Origin: a virus
Virus record (IMG/VR): IMGVR_UViG_3300022562_001969
Location: 22,115 to 86,114 of that record
Strand: one strand, 5' to 3'
Length of the DNA stretch: 64,000 nucleotides
The translations under genes and the position numbers were made by a program. Below the pieces are notes generated by a model. That model was not told where the DNA came from. It searched no databases and saw nothing but the letters and a program-made list of their open reading frames with translations. Below are positions 21,612-31,240 of the stretch, in pieces (the stretch's first letter is position 1; every line of letters begins with the position of its first letter).

Positions 21612-22585
21612 TATACTACTCCATATAGCGTCATCGCAGTGCCGGCTCCGCCACCAGCCGCCACAACTACTCTTAAGGAATTTATGGGAGAGGCGGAACG
21701 AAAAAACCAGCATCCACTCCGGCTAATCTTGAAATCTGCCACACTCTGGAAAAATGCGCTGCGGGTCAGAAAACTTTTGGCGGGGGCATTGGTAGCGTAG
21801 TCAGGCATAAGGATTTCAAAAACGCTAAAATAGTTGGCCGTGCTGTTGGTCTCAACCGCTGTATAACTGGCGCCTCCCCCCGTGCCGTTCGTCTCGGACT
21901 GAGTACCGCTTGCGTCGGCCGAATGAATTATTTGAGAGCCAATCGGTACACTGGTGTTAACTTGCAGGCTGATGAATGAGGAAACAGTGGCGTTGCCACG
22001 CCCAATCAGTTTTAATGCAGAGAAAACGGGGGGGATATTATCGAACCGGTTATCCAGCGTGTCGAATATTTCCGCTATTTTTATTATTGTCCCGGACGAT
22101 ACGGCCAAAGCTCTGACATCGGTTATTGAGACTAACTTCCCCGTTCCATCCAGGGACAATTCCACCAGGGGCACTTCCCAGGTGGCGGCGGTTTGGGTCA
22201 GCGTGGCTTTGGCGTTTGCTTCCCCCCGCAGTCGCACTAATCGCACGGTCTGATTAATCAAAGAGCGGCGTAAAACAATGATATCAGTGGCGCTGGCGTT
22301 GCCGGGGTTGCCGTTAATATCAAAATCGACATTGGCGTCATTGGTATACAGCCACCCCTCTACAAAGCCCACCCCACTGGCGATACGGACGGTATTGACA
22401 CCATCTGGCAAACTCGGTCCTAATAAATTTTCGTAGGGTGATGTTGTCCAATAAACGACCCCATTTTCGGTGGGATTGAAATTACACAACAAGCGATTGG
22501 TCGCGGTCACCATACTCAAGCTGAGCGAATTCGGGCCACCGTCGCCGGTGGCCGTACAACTCCAGGGAAAGGAAAATTGGGTCAT
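21611..22585 (-). CDS. Baseplate appendage protein, tandem paralogue 1
   Basis: The 324-residue protein starts MTQFSFPWSCTATGDGG. It has the same N-terminal module as its downstream copy, including the VNTVRIASGVGFVEGWLYTN region and TDIIVLRR. It ends GAGTAMTLYGVV, like SSITLMGLI in the copy. The pair clearly arose by tandem duplication. It lies next to the distal tail protein, so a host-binding appendage is likely. Confidence 0.65.
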   Translation of the reverse strand: MTQFSFPWSCTATGDGGPNSLSLSMVTATNRLLCNFNPTENGVVYWTTSPYENLLGPSLPDGVNTVRIASGVGFVEGWLYTNDANVDFDINGNPGNASATDIIVLRRSLINQTVRLVRLRGEANAKATLTQTAATWEVPLVELSLDGTGKLVSITDVRALAVSSGTIIKIAEIFDTLDNRFDNIPPVFSALKLIGRGNATVSSFISLQVNTSVPIGSQIIHSADASGTQSETNGTGGGASYTAVETNSTANYFSVFEILMPDYATNAPAKSFLTRSAFFQSVADFKISRSGCWFFRSASPINSLRVVVAAGGGAGTAMTLYGVV

Positions 22586-22594
22586 CGGTCTACC

Positions 22595-23536
22595 TCAACA
22601 GGGCGCAAAGGCCGAAATATGGCGCACATAATAGGTAAAGGTCACCTGCGAGACGCCCTCCTCTACCGCCGCGCCCACGACGGTGATGGAGTTGTCGCCG
22701 CTGGCGGTCAAATCCCCCACGGTGGCCAGGGCAAAGGTCGCCAGGTCGGAATCGCTGGAAACTGTGCCAATCAGGTTAACCCCCAGGTCGTTGAGGACGG
22801 TGACCGTATTGGGCAGGATGGTGATGGTCACCGTCTCGCCACTGGCCACAATGTAATCCAGTTGAATACTCTGGCCGGTGGTGTTGTTGATGATTTCCGG
22901 CGAGGTCATGGGGCCGGTAATGACGATGGTGATCTGATCACCTTCCCAGGTGCCCGGGTAATTGATGGTCGTGGTGGTGGCGATATAGTCATTGGCCAGG
23001 CAGGTGTCCAGACAGGTGTCCAGACAGGCCCCGGTGATGGTTGAGGTAAACGTTTCGGTCAGGGCCGTGGGCAGCCGCCAAATGGGGTCCTCGCAAAAAA
23101 AGCGCACCGATTCGCGCAAATCGGCCGTGGACAGGCTGCTCTCCCCATCCCAATTGCCGGCCGGCCCTTCCAGGATTCTGGCCCCGATCTCAATCTCGAC
23201 ATTATCGGGCCGGATAAAGAGCAATGTCCCGGCGGCGACCACACTGGACCGGTTGGGCCGTAAGGCGTTAATCATCTCGGCCTCATTGCACCAAAAATCA
23301 TCCCGCAGGCAACCCCGCTCGTAGAGTTGCAGATTGATAATCCGGGCGTCCAGCCGGAAATCGCGCACCGTGACCCCGTTCTGGAAGGGCCCGCGATCTT
23401 GCAGATAGGTAATCGGCGGCATCCCGGCCGCTTGCCAGGACATCAGCGCCCGCCGGCCGCCAAAAAGGGGATATTGCACCCCGTCCGGCGTGATATAGTA
23501 GGCGAATTCAATTAGCTGATAATTTCGATTAAACAT
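22595..23536 (-). CDS. Distal tail protein (Dit-like)
   Basis: The 313-residue protein has an N-terminal beta domain (YQLIEFAYYITPDGVQYPLF) with VTVRDFRLDARIINLQLYER and RPNRSSVVAAGTLLF, as in siphophage Dit proteins. These form the hexameric ring between tail tube and baseplate. The C-terminal 130 residues are beta-rich, with a duplicated CLDTCLDTCL and a Dit-like galectin-fold pattern. Its position directly after the tape measure is the canonical one. Confidence 0.75.
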   Translation of the reverse strand: MFNRNYQLIEFAYYITPDGVQYPLFGGRRALMSWQAAGMPPITYLQDRGPFQNGVTVRDFRLDARIINLQLYERGCLRDDFWCNEAEMINALRPNRSSVVAAGTLLFIRPDNVEIEIGARILEGPAGNWDGESSLSTADLRESVRFFCEDPIWRLPTALTETFTSTITGACLDTCLDTCLANDYIATTTTINYPGTWEGDQITIVITGPMTSPEIINNTTGQSIQLDYIVASGETVTITILPNTVTVLNDLGVNLIGTVSSDSDLATFALATVGDLTASGDNSITVVGAAVEEGVSQVTFTYYVRHISAFAPC

Positions 23537-23542
23537 AGCCTT

Positions 23543-26500
23543 TTATGGCGCGCTGGCCAAAATATAGGATAACTGGGATTGATCCGCAATCGGCGTCCCG
23601 CTATTATTGGTATAGTTAACCGTGGTGTTATTGGTGGTGTTATTTTGCGAGAGCGCGCTGTTAGTGATTTGCTGGGCCGACGCCGGTTGCTCATAAACGC
23701 CCGCCTCCACCTGGGCCACAATCTGGTCAAAGGTCAGGCCGCTCGAAAAGGCGGTCGAGGGCACAATCCGGGCCAACTCGCGCACCTGATCCAATATCTG
23801 GCTGAAGGTCATCCCGCTATCCAGCCCGCCCAGGCTTAAAAATCGTTGTTCAGCGACTTTTTGCATATCGCCCGCGGATAAAGGCGGCGGCGGCGCGGGG
23901 GGTGGGGGCGGTGGCGGCGGTGGGGGGGGCGGTGGCGGGGGCGGCAAGGCCGGGGTGGACCGCTGAGACATCATCTGGATGAACCTATCCCATTCGCTCA
24001 TCTCCGGGCCCTGCACATCCAACTTTATCGGAGGCGGCGAGGTGATCACCAAATCCTTATTGATCTGGGAGACCGTATTTTTGAGCGCCCCTCGTTGGCT
24101 CTCAATGCCCCCGACCAGGCCGGTCATGATATCGGTGCCGATGCCGGCAAAGACGGTACTGGGCGATCTGATGCCCAGTACGGCTTTAGCCTGGCTAATG
24201 GCCCGGCTGACCACATCGCCCAGGGCGTTTACGATCTGGGAGGCGTTGGTCACAATGCCCGATAATAGCCCCTGCATCAGGCTGGCCGCAACGGTCACGA
24301 ATTGAGGGACGCTGCTTTGTAGCAGGCCAATGGCCTCCCGGACCAGGGTGGCAATGCCCACCAAGAAATTAGCTACAAACCGTTTCCCGGCCTCGATGAT
24401 GGCCGTAAACATATCCGGGATGATCGAGCCGCCGATCAGGGCGTCGGACAGAGAGGTGAAGTAGTCAATGACGCCGGTGACCAGGCCGCTAATCAGGGAG
24501 TAGATAGTTTGCACGAAGCCGGTCACCAGACCGACGACGCCACTGATTAAGCCCCCGACGATATTTTTTAGCCCCTGGCCCATCTGCGTCCAGGCCGCCT
24601 GCACCTGCTCGCTATTGCCTTGGAATAGGCCGACAACCAACTGCACAAAGCCGGTTATAAATTGCACGACGCCGGTCAAGGCGGTAGTGATCCCGGTGGC
24701 CACCTTTATGAAGGTGTCAATCAGGGGGCCAATGGCCTGCGAGATACCGGTCACCATCCCCACCGCCACCCCGACCGCAGCCAACATTGCCGCCCCGATG
24801 ACCGTCAAGACAACGGTGATGGCCGGCTGTAACGCCTGCCACAATTGGCCCAGTTGAGCCAGGAGTGGCCCAAAACGGCCCAGGGCGGCTGAGGCGTTTT
24901 CAACGAAAGTGGCGATAACCGGCCCAATTAAAGAGATAGCCACCCCAATGACAGTGGAGATCAGAGACCATGCGGTGGCGATGACGCGCTGAACATTTTC
25001 CCAGGTGTCCCGGATTGTCTGGCGAATACCCTCGCTATTTTTCTCCAAAAAGGCCAGCATATTGGCCAGCCCATCCCGGATGGCGACCACTATCCGGCCC
25101 AGGCTGAGGAAGATCGTATCCGAGATATTGCTCATAGAATTACTGGCGTCGCGGTCACTTTTTCCCCAGAATGTGCGCCAGATACCGCCAATCGTCTCCA
25201 ACGCTCCACTAAAAATTTCCTGAATAATCGGGAAGGCAGCCCCTAAAATATCCTGCACCAGGCCAAACGCCTCTTTTACCACCCCCCCATATTCCGCCCA
25301 GAATGAGGCCCAGAAGATTTTTAAGGCGTCAAATGTTTCGGTTATGAAGCCACTGATAAAGCTGATGGCCGTCTGGGTCTTTTCCTGGATGCCGCCCCAA
25401 TTGTTGCTCCAGACCACCCCCAGGGCCACCACCGCGCCGGCCACCAGGCCAATCGGCGAGAGCAACAGCCCAATCGCGCTCACCAGGGCTGTAATGCCAA
25501 GGTAAATAGCGCCGCCGGCCAAAATGCCCCCGATAGCGATCAAAACCCCCTTGAGCGCCTCCGCATGGTCAGAGACAAAGTCGCCAATCGTCATCCCCAG
25601 GTTGATAACGCCGGCGGCAAAGTTTTTGATCCGGGTTAACTCCGGCCCTTCTACCCCAAAGGCGGCCAGCCCGGCGATAAAGGAATCTAGTAGCCCTTGT
25701 CCCCCTAGCAAACTGCCGATGAAGGTAGTCAGACCCTCGCCGGCCCGTTTGAAGAAATCTACAAATGGCTCCGCGTTATTGGCCACAAAATCAGTGATAG
25801 CCCGGACAACGGCCGTCAGAGCGGGCAGCAAGGCCGTCCCCAGTTGGAGCTGGATGTCCTCAACCACCCCGCCCAAAATGTCCATTGCCCCGGCGAAGTT
25901 GTCAACCCGGGTCGCCGCCGCTTCCTGGGCCTGTCCAGAGGCGTTGACCGTGGTGGAAAGGGCCTCAAATTCAGAGCGAGTCAGGCCGGCCAGGGCCAGC
26001 ACTGTCCGGGCAGCGTCCGCTCCCCCCAGGGCGGTGGCGGTCTGAGCTTGCTGGGCCTCTGTCATCCCACTAAAGGCCCCGTGTAATTGGTCCACCACCT
26101 CGGCCATTGACCGCATTTGGCCAGATTCGTCGAAAAGGGTGATACCCAATTCGTCCAATGTCTCCTGCAGCTTGTCGGTCGGAGCGGCCAATCGTTGCAA
26201 AAAAGTCTTGAAACTGGTGCCGGCGTCGGCCCCGCTACTGAATGAAGAGGCTGAAGCGGCCAGGACGGTATTCAGGTCGCCAAAGCTGACCCCCATCCCG
26301 GCGGCGATCCCCCCGGCGTTGGCCAGAGCCAACCCGTAGTCATTAATATCGAATTTAGAGGCCGTGGTCACCCCGGTGATGCCATCAATGGCGGTTGACA
26401 TATCGTTGGCTTCAATGTGAAACAGGGCCATCGCGTCGGTGGCAATATCGGCCGCTCTGGAAAAATCGGCTCCGGTCGCGTTCGACAGAGCCACGGTAGC

Positions 26501-26950
26501 CCGGGCCGCGCCGGAGACAATATCCTCTACCTGTAAACCGTTTTTCGCCAGCATCTCAATAGCCTGGGCCGCCTCCAATGAAGAAACCTTCAGATTGGGA
26601 TCCATCCCCAGGTCAGACACCAGCTTCTTTAGCTGGCTCATCTCATCATCGCTGGCCCCCAGGACGGCGTTAACGCCATCCATCTGGACTTCCAGATCGG
26701 CGGCCATTGAGACGCTATTGGAGAGGAAACCGCCGGCAGCCTGAGTGACCGAGGTGAAACCCCTGGCCAGGAGAGACAGGCCCCCCGTGGCCAGGTTGCC
26801 CAGGACCGTACCGAAGGCGACCGAGCCGGCCCCGGCCCCTTTGACGGTCTTTTCAAACCCATCAACGGAGCCGGAGGCTTTATTCATCCCTTGGATAAAG
26901 CCGCCCTCGTTCTCCAGTATCAACCTTGCCCCAACCGGTTTTAAGGCCAT
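23543..26950 (-). CDS. Tail tape measure protein
   Basis: At 1135 residues this is the longest gene, placed after the tail chaperones as expected. Residues 1-330 have a TP901-type start with FEKTVKGAGAGSVAFGTVLG and a coiled coil. Multiple hydrophobic stretches lie at about 460-500 and 690-900. A run of at least 15 prolines broken by one alanine (about residues 1000-1025) precedes the last helical part. It sets tail length and helps DNA entry. By the usual 1.5 angstrom per residue rule, the tail would be about 170 nm long. Confidence 0.9.
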   Translation of the reverse strand: MALKPVGARLILENEGGFIQGMNKASGSVDGFEKTVKGAGAGSVAFGTVLGNLATGGLSLLARGFTSVTQAAGGFLSNSVSMAADLEVQMDGVNAVLGASDDEMSQLKKLVSDLGMDPNLKVSSLEAAQAIEMLAKNGLQVEDIVSGAARATVALSNATGADFSRAADIATDAMALFHIEANDMSTAIDGITGVTTASKFDINDYGLALANAGGIAAGMGVSFGDLNTVLAASASSFSSGADAGTSFKTFLQRLAAPTDKLQETLDELGITLFDESGQMRSMAEVVDQLHGAFSGMTEAQQAQTATALGGADAARTVLALAGLTRSEFEALSTTVNASGQAQEAAATRVDNFAGAMDILGGVVEDIQLQLGTALLPALTAVVRAITDFVANNAEPFVDFFKRAGEGLTTFIGSLLGGQGLLDSFIAGLAAFGVEGPELTRIKNFAAGVINLGMTIGDFVSDHAEALKGVLIAIGGILAGGAIYLGITALVSAIGLLLSPIGLVAGAVVALGVVWSNNWGGIQEKTQTAISFISGFITETFDALKIFWASFWAEYGGVVKEAFGLVQDILGAAFPIIQEIFSGALETIGGIWRTFWGKSDRDASNSMSNISDTIFLSLGRIVVAIRDGLANMLAFLEKNSEGIRQTIRDTWENVQRVIATAWSLISTVIGVAISLIGPVIATFVENASAALGRFGPLLAQLGQLWQALQPAITVVLTVIGAAMLAAVGVAVGMVTGISQAIGPLIDTFIKVATGITTALTGVVQFITGFVQLVVGLFQGNSEQVQAAWTQMGQGLKNIVGGLISGVVGLVTGFVQTIYSLISGLVTGVIDYFTSLSDALIGGSIIPDMFTAIIEAGKRFVANFLVGIATLVREAIGLLQSSVPQFVTVAASLMQGLLSGIVTNASQIVNALGDVVSRAISQAKAVLGIRSPSTVFAGIGTDIMTGLVGGIESQRGALKNTVSQINKDLVITSPPPIKLDVQGPEMSEWDRFIQMMSQRSTPALPPPPPPPPPPPPPPPPAPPPPLSAGDMQKVAEQRFLSLGGLDSGMTFSQILDQVRELARIVPSTAFSSGLTFDQIVAQVEAGVYEQPASAQQITNSALSQNNTTNNTTVNYTNNSGTPIADQSQLSYILASAP

Positions 26951-26960
26951 TTAAACAGCG

Positions 26961-27236
26961 TCATCTCCTGCCACGGCGTGGCGGCCGGGGGCGGGGGGGC
27001 TGGGCGCGTTTTCTGGGGCGATTGGCGTGGGCCACCACGGCCTCAATTTGTTGTTTGGTTTCAAAATGGGCGATCAATTTTTCTTGATAATCCACCGGTT
27101 TTTGTCTGAACTCCTCATAACTCAGCTGGTCGGCGTGGGCGGCCTCAATCCAATTCATCTCCACGCCATGGATCGTAATGCCGGAACGGGGCGCAACGCA
27201 GCGCCAGATGTCGCGGCCCTTATATCTAACGTCGAA
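26961..27236 (-). CDS. Tail assembly chaperone, T extension reached by frameshift
   Basis: In the +1 frame relative to the upstream gene the reading stays open from the slip site (27232-27240) to 26961. It encodes DVRYKGRDIWRCVAPRSGIT and then GVEMNWIEAAHADQLSYEEF. Its WIEA..A..LSYEEF and EKLIAHFETKQQIEAV blocks are like the T domain of lambda gpGT and its relatives. A GTG at 27164 could start the second half alone, but it has no ribosome-binding site. The C-terminus is arginine- and proline-rich. The tape measure starts 10 bp after it. Confidence 0.65.
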   Translation of the reverse strand, partial: FDVRYKGRDIWRCVAPRSGITIHGVEMNWIEAAHADQLSYEEFRQKPVDYQEKLIAHFETKQQIEAVVAHANRPRKRAQPPRPRPPRRGRR

Positions 27237-27702
27237 AGTTTTGCTTGGCCGCCTCGACGCCCTCCCGGCTCGGGTCCTTTAAGCCGGACACCGCGTTGAG
27301 AATATCCCGTAAATCCTGGTCGTTCCCGATTGCGATTTCGGTCAACCAGACCAATTGGTCCGATTCGGGCAACTGCTCGTCCGAAAGAATTTCGCGCAAT
27401 TCCGCCACCTCTTTTTTCTGGGCCTCAGTCAATTTTTGTTTGGCGGCCAGGCGCTTAATCATGCGATCTGTCACCTCAAGCTGGAGCAAATTCTCCCAGA
27501 CTTTGATCGACTCAATGTAATCCGGGTCGGCGTGATTTCGTTCGACGACCCGTTTGCCCAGCAGCTCCACCTCAACCAGCGGCGGCTTCGGCTGGGGGAT
27601 TTCCCGCCGCACCTTTAAGCCCAGGCTCACCTGGGAAATTGGGAAAATCTGGATCGTTTCACCGGTGCTTTCGCACAGATACGGTGTTAGTTTGACAGTC
27701 AT
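27226..27702 (-). CDS. Tail assembly chaperone, G part
   Basis: The 158-residue protein is beta-rich at its N-terminus (VKLTPYLCESTGETIQIFPI) and helical at the C-terminus (VTDRMIKRLAAKQKLTEAQK, then EVAELREILSDEQLP). It sits between the tail tube and tape measure genes, the position of gpG-type chaperones that coat the tape measure. Near its end the codons AAC TTT CGA could allow Phe-tRNA to slip +1 from TTT to TTC, giving the G-T fusion. A -2 slip would reach the same frame. Confidence 0.65.
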   Translation of the reverse strand: MTVKLTPYLCESTGETIQIFPISQVSLGLKVRREIPQPKPPLVEVELLGKRVVERNHADPDYIESIKVWENLLQLEVTDRMIKRLAAKQKLTEAQKKEVAELREILSDEQLPESDQLVWLTEIAIGNDQDLRDILNAVSGLKDPSREGVEAAKQNFRR

Positions 27703-27732
27703 TTACAGGTCCCTCCTGTGTGATAAAAAAAA

Positions 27733-27768
27733 ATGTCAATTATCAATTGTCAATTATCAATTACTAAT
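27733..27768. repeat. AT-type heptads between tail tube and chaperone genes
   Basis: AATTATC / AATTGTC 7-mers fill the gap and reach the stop codon of the tail-tube gene. Confidence 0.85.
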
Positions 27769-29327
27769 TAGCCGCGCACCGGGGCCGCCCCGATCAGGAT
27801 GATGCCATCTGTACCGTTGCCGGCCAGGCCGCCAAAGACCAGGTTGTTGGCCGCCACGGCCTGGTTACTGACCACCGGATAGGCTAACCGGTTTACCCGG
27901 TCCAGCGTGGGGAAGGTGTTGACCGAAATGTCGGCTTCCCAGGTGCGGCCGCCGTTAATGGTGGCGTAGAAAATCGCGGCTGGGCCACTGGTGGCGGCCA
28001 CAATATAGCCGACTTCGTCGGTGGCAAAAACGATGTCCTGTACCGTAGCCGGCGCGCCGGCGGTAGCGGCCGGCAAGGTGGTCTCATTCCAGGCCGTTTC
28101 CCCCCGGTTGTTGGTCCAGTAAACATCACCCTCACTATCCCCTACCCACCAACGAAACTCATCAATCACTTCCAGGGCGTCCAGGCTGAAAGCGGCCGGG
28201 GCGTTACTGGCCACGGCAAAGGTGCTACCCCGATTGAGCGAGTAAATAATGGCCGCCCCATCGCCTACCGCCACCACCGTATTTTCATAGCCATCAATCC
28301 GGTTAAGATTATCTGTGGCAGTGTTGGCCGGGTCCAGAACGTCTACTCCGCTGGTGATCACTTCCGATTTGTAGATGTAGCCGCCATCACCGCAGAAATA
28401 AATCTCACGCGGGTTAGAGACCCAGATGTCATTGGGGGCGTTGCCGCTGACGAAACCAGTGGTGACCTTGCTCCAGGTTCCGGGAATACCGGTGATACTA
28501 TTCAGGGTAGAGATAAAGTAGCCGCCGGTAGCCCCATCGTTGAAGACGACAATGAGCCGCTGGCCCACCACATCAATCGCCTTGGGGATATCGTTGCTGG
28601 TCGCTCCATTGATGGCCGCCACCGTCCAGGTCAGGCCACCGTCCAGGCTATAAGCCACGCTTGGCCCCACGCCGGGAGAGGCGACGGTATTGTTCAGGAC
28701 GGCGTATACCAACTTTGTGCCATTGTCATTAGGCCCACAGGCCCCACAACGGACCTTGGAGCCATAAACGACATCAATCACTTCGCTGGCGACCTCGGCG
28801 GCGGCTTTTTCACCGACGCTCATGCCGGCGACCACATATACCCCCGACTGGGCGGTGTAATCCTGGTCATCCTGGACCATTGAGTCGCCGTCGAAAGCGC
28901 TGCCGCCCGCAGTGGTAGAGGTTGATTTGGCGTTCGAGTAGATTTTGACGTAATCGGCCGCGTTGCGGGTGAAGACGCCGGGGTCTTTACATTTCCCGGT
29001 GACCTCGTAATAGTCAACCACGCAGTCGCGCAGGTCATACAATTGGCGAGGAATGGCCCCATGATGTTGCAGGAAATTGACGGTAAAGGTGTCAAAATCC
29101 GGGGCTGAAACTTCTGTCCCCACCCGGCGAAACTTTTTAAACTCGCTGGGGTCGCCCACGTTGATTGGGCTAATATCGCCATCGGGCAAGGTCCCGCTTT
29201 CAATGACCATGTACTGGCCATCAACGCCGGCGTAAAAAATGGGATTGTCGGCCCCGGGGCCTTGCGGTTGGTAAAAATACCGCTTATGTTGTTGGGTTAC
29301 GATCTGATCTGCTGTTGGCAGTGGCAT
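27768..29327 (-). CDS. Major tail tube protein fused to a BNR-type beta-propeller
   Basis: Of 519 residues, about the first 190 (MPLPTADQIVTQQHKRYFYQ, with FTVNFLQHHGAIPRQLYDLR and CVVDYYEVTGKCKDPG) resemble a tail tube protein, matching its place before the tail chaperones. The remaining part carries Asp-box motifs of the S-x-D-x-G-x-T-W type: YSLDGGLTW, YSLNRGSTF, WTNNRGETAW and TINGGRTWEAD. These mark a sialidase/YCF48-like propeller. The propeller would decorate the tail surface in each ring, perhaps binding glycans. Tube proteins usually have 150-250 residues. Confidence 0.7.
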   Translation of the reverse strand: MPLPTADQIVTQQHKRYFYQPQGPGADNPIFYAGVDGQYMVIESGTLPDGDISPINVGDPSEFKKFRRVGTEVSAPDFDTFTVNFLQHHGAIPRQLYDLRDCVVDYYEVTGKCKDPGVFTRNAADYVKIYSNAKSTSTTAGGSAFDGDSMVQDDQDYTAQSGVYVVAGMSVGEKAAAEVASEVIDVVYGSKVRCGACGPNDNGTKLVYAVLNNTVASPGVGPSVAYSLDGGLTWTVAAINGATSNDIPKAIDVVGQRLIVVFNDGATGGYFISTLNSITGIPGTWSKVTTGFVSGNAPNDIWVSNPREIYFCGDGGYIYKSEVITSGVDVLDPANTATDNLNRIDGYENTVVAVGDGAAIIYSLNRGSTFAVASNAPAAFSLDALEVIDEFRWWVGDSEGDVYWTNNRGETAWNETTLPAATAGAPATVQDIVFATDEVGYIVAATSGPAAIFYATINGGRTWEADISVNTFPTLDRVNRLAYPVVSNQAVAANNLVFGGLAGNGTDGIILIGAAPVRG

Positions 29328-29346
29328 AATATGCTCCTTTAAGAAA

Positions 29347-30696
29347 TTAAACTGATACCCCGCGAGACATCACGAGGTTTTTAACCTGTTTCCAGGCGTA
29401 AATATGACCGGAGAGCGTGCCAAATGGATTATTCAGATCCTCCGGGCTAACACTGTAACGCTCATCATTGGTCCCCCCCACTCTGGCCCGGTCAAACTGC
29501 CACCGCCATAGCCGTTGGTTGGCGTTGTCGCAGCCACAAATCCGGTAGGGGGCTAATTCGGCCATCGCCAGCCGGGCCACAATATGGCGCCACGAGCCGC
29601 CATAGCGGACCGAGCTATTGATTTCGCTTTCGTCCGCTCCGGCCAGATAGCGGATAGTCACCCGGTCTGGCTGGCGGCAAACAGACCAATTGACGGCCAC
29701 ATAGCGCTCATTGGTCGCGTCCCAGACAGCCTCGCCGACCGCAATCTCACCCAGGCGGTTGTCCCGGATGACCGCCCTGGCCAGGGCATAAGCCTGCGCG
29801 GCCGGATCGTTGGCGTAAGGATCAAATTCGGCCGATCCGGCGCAGGAGAGGCACGGGCAACAATTGTAAGGGGGGTCGGTTTCCCAGATTAGCATGGCCT
29901 GGGCCGTCTGAGGCGTGATCCCATTCGGGTCGGTATATACGCGCTGCACCGACAACTGGGTGACAAAATTAGCGGCGTCCGTGGGGTCAAGTTGTTGCGG
30001 ATTCCAGGTCTGATACAAAACCGGCTTGACCAATAACCAACGCCGCCCGGTAATGGTGGCCACTGTGCCGGATACGGTCACCTGCACCGGCTCGATCTGC
30101 CAGCGGGGGCTGATCGGATCGCCAAAGCGGTCGGCTGAAATGAAATAGACCGCTATTTCAGCCGGGTCTGTGCCGGCGGTAACGGCGGCGGTGACGGTAA
30201 ACGTGTCATCCAGGCCGCCGTTAAAAATTTCCGAGTAGGTCACCGGGTTGTCGCCCAGGTCTTCGAACGCCGCTGTGCCAATAGCGCGAATAAATCCCTC
30301 CCCGGCGTCAATCGCCAGATAGCGGCCGGTGGCGTCGGCCGGGCTGCCGAATTCCATACGCCGGTCATAAGGCCGGGGATATTGGAAGGTTTTCTCCACG
30401 TACTGGGGAGCTACCCGAAAATTGAGATATTCAAATAACCGTTGCTGGGCCGTTTCAATACTTTCCCGGATTTGTTCGCGCCCGGCCACGTCCGCATTTT
30501 GCCAGGCGTGTTCATAAACCAGGCCGTTGCAGGCGCTATCTATCTCCAGCCCGGCGATACTGTTGGTAGCCATTTGCCAAAAATGCCAGGGATGATAGCC
30601 CAAAATTTGCCGCCACGCTTCCAGGGAAAGCCCCAAAGCGCCACTGGCGGTGGATAACGTTGACGTTGTGACCGGCGTGCCGATGATACCACCCAT
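29347..30696 (-). CDS. Virion protein, possible head-tail connector
   Basis: The 449-residue protein has an N-terminal helical part (LGLSLEAWRQILGYHPWHFW and REQIRESIETAQQRLFEYLN) like head-tail adaptors. A beta-rich insertion follows (residues about 160-280), then a cysteine cluster NCCPCLSCAG (about 287-296). The C-terminal part has RHIVARLAMAELAPYRICGC. It is placed just before the tail tube gene, where connectors are found. The connector role is an inference; no single motif proves it. Confidence 0.45.
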   Translation of the reverse strand: MGGIIGTPVTTSTLSTASGALGLSLEAWRQILGYHPWHFWQMATNSIAGLEIDSACNGLVYEHAWQNADVAGREQIRESIETAQQRLFEYLNFRVAPQYVEKTFQYPRPYDRRMEFGSPADATGRYLAIDAGEGFIRAIGTAAFEDLGDNPVTYSEIFNGGLDDTFTVTAAVTAGTDPAEIAVYFISADRFGDPISPRWQIEPVQVTVSGTVATITGRRWLLVKPVLYQTWNPQQLDPTDAANFVTQLSVQRVYTDPNGITPQTAQAMLIWETDPPYNCCPCLSCAGSAEFDPYANDPAAQAYALARAVIRDNRLGEIAVGEAVWDATNERYVAVNWSVCRQPDRVTIRYLAGADESEINSSVRYGGSWRHIVARLAMAELAPYRICGCDNANQRLWRWQFDRARVGGTNDERYSVSPEDLNNPFGTLSGHIYAWKQVKNLVMSRGVSV

Positions 30697-31235
30697 TAGC
30701 TGACCACCTCCGTGTCAGGGTTCGGAAAGGTGTAGCCCGCTTTCTGAACCCAGATGAAATAAGTGCCCGGATCAAGGAACGGCTTTTCGTTGTTTGTGGC
30801 GTCGCGGGCCACGCCAAAGGTGTCTGTAACCCCCCGCCAGACGACATTAGCGCCGGCGTTATCGGTGGCGATGGAGACATTAGCCCCCTCAATCGGGTTA
30901 CCGCTTCCCGCTTCGGTGACCGTATAGGTGTAGTCAACCCCGGCCACATTTCGGGCTTTGACCACATATTCCAGATTTTGCTGGATGGCCCCGGTCCCGG
31001 TTACCCGGATTGATACCGGGCCAACCGTGTCCGCTTCGGCCGCTGTGCTGAGATAGGTGTACCAGCCGTCACTCATCTCGGCTTTGGTTCCTCCGCTGGC
31101 GGCAAACGCGCCGCCGTTTTTGGCGATTTCCAGGGTAAAGCCCGCTCCCAGGCCGCTCACCTCGTTGCCGCTGGCGTCCACCATGACAAAGGTAATCCTA
31201 TTCTGTTGGCTTTGCTCCCACATAAAGCCGGGCAT
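30696..31235 (-). CDS. Virion protein with an Ig-like/CarboxypepD-reg domain
   Basis: The 179-residue protein has two beta domains. Residues 12-90 (RITFVMVDASGNEVSGLGAG, then LEIAKNGGAFAASGG) and residues 98-179, with the phrase IEGANVSIATDNAG and later DPGTYFIWVQKAGYTF, like carboxypeptidase-regulatory or Ig-like folds. Such domains sit on phage capsid or tail surfaces and bind carbohydrate weakly. It overlaps the connector-like gene by one base. Confidence 0.6.
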   Translation of the reverse strand: MPGFMWEQSQQNRITFVMVDASGNEVSGLGAGFTLEIAKNGGAFAASGGTKAEMSDGWYTYLSTAAEADTVGPVSIRVTGTGAIQQNLEYVVKARNVAGVDYTYTVTEAGSGNPIEGANVSIATDNAGANVVWRGVTDTFGVARDATNNEKPFLDPGTYFIWVQKAGYTFPNPDTEVVS

Positions 31236-31240
31236 TACCC

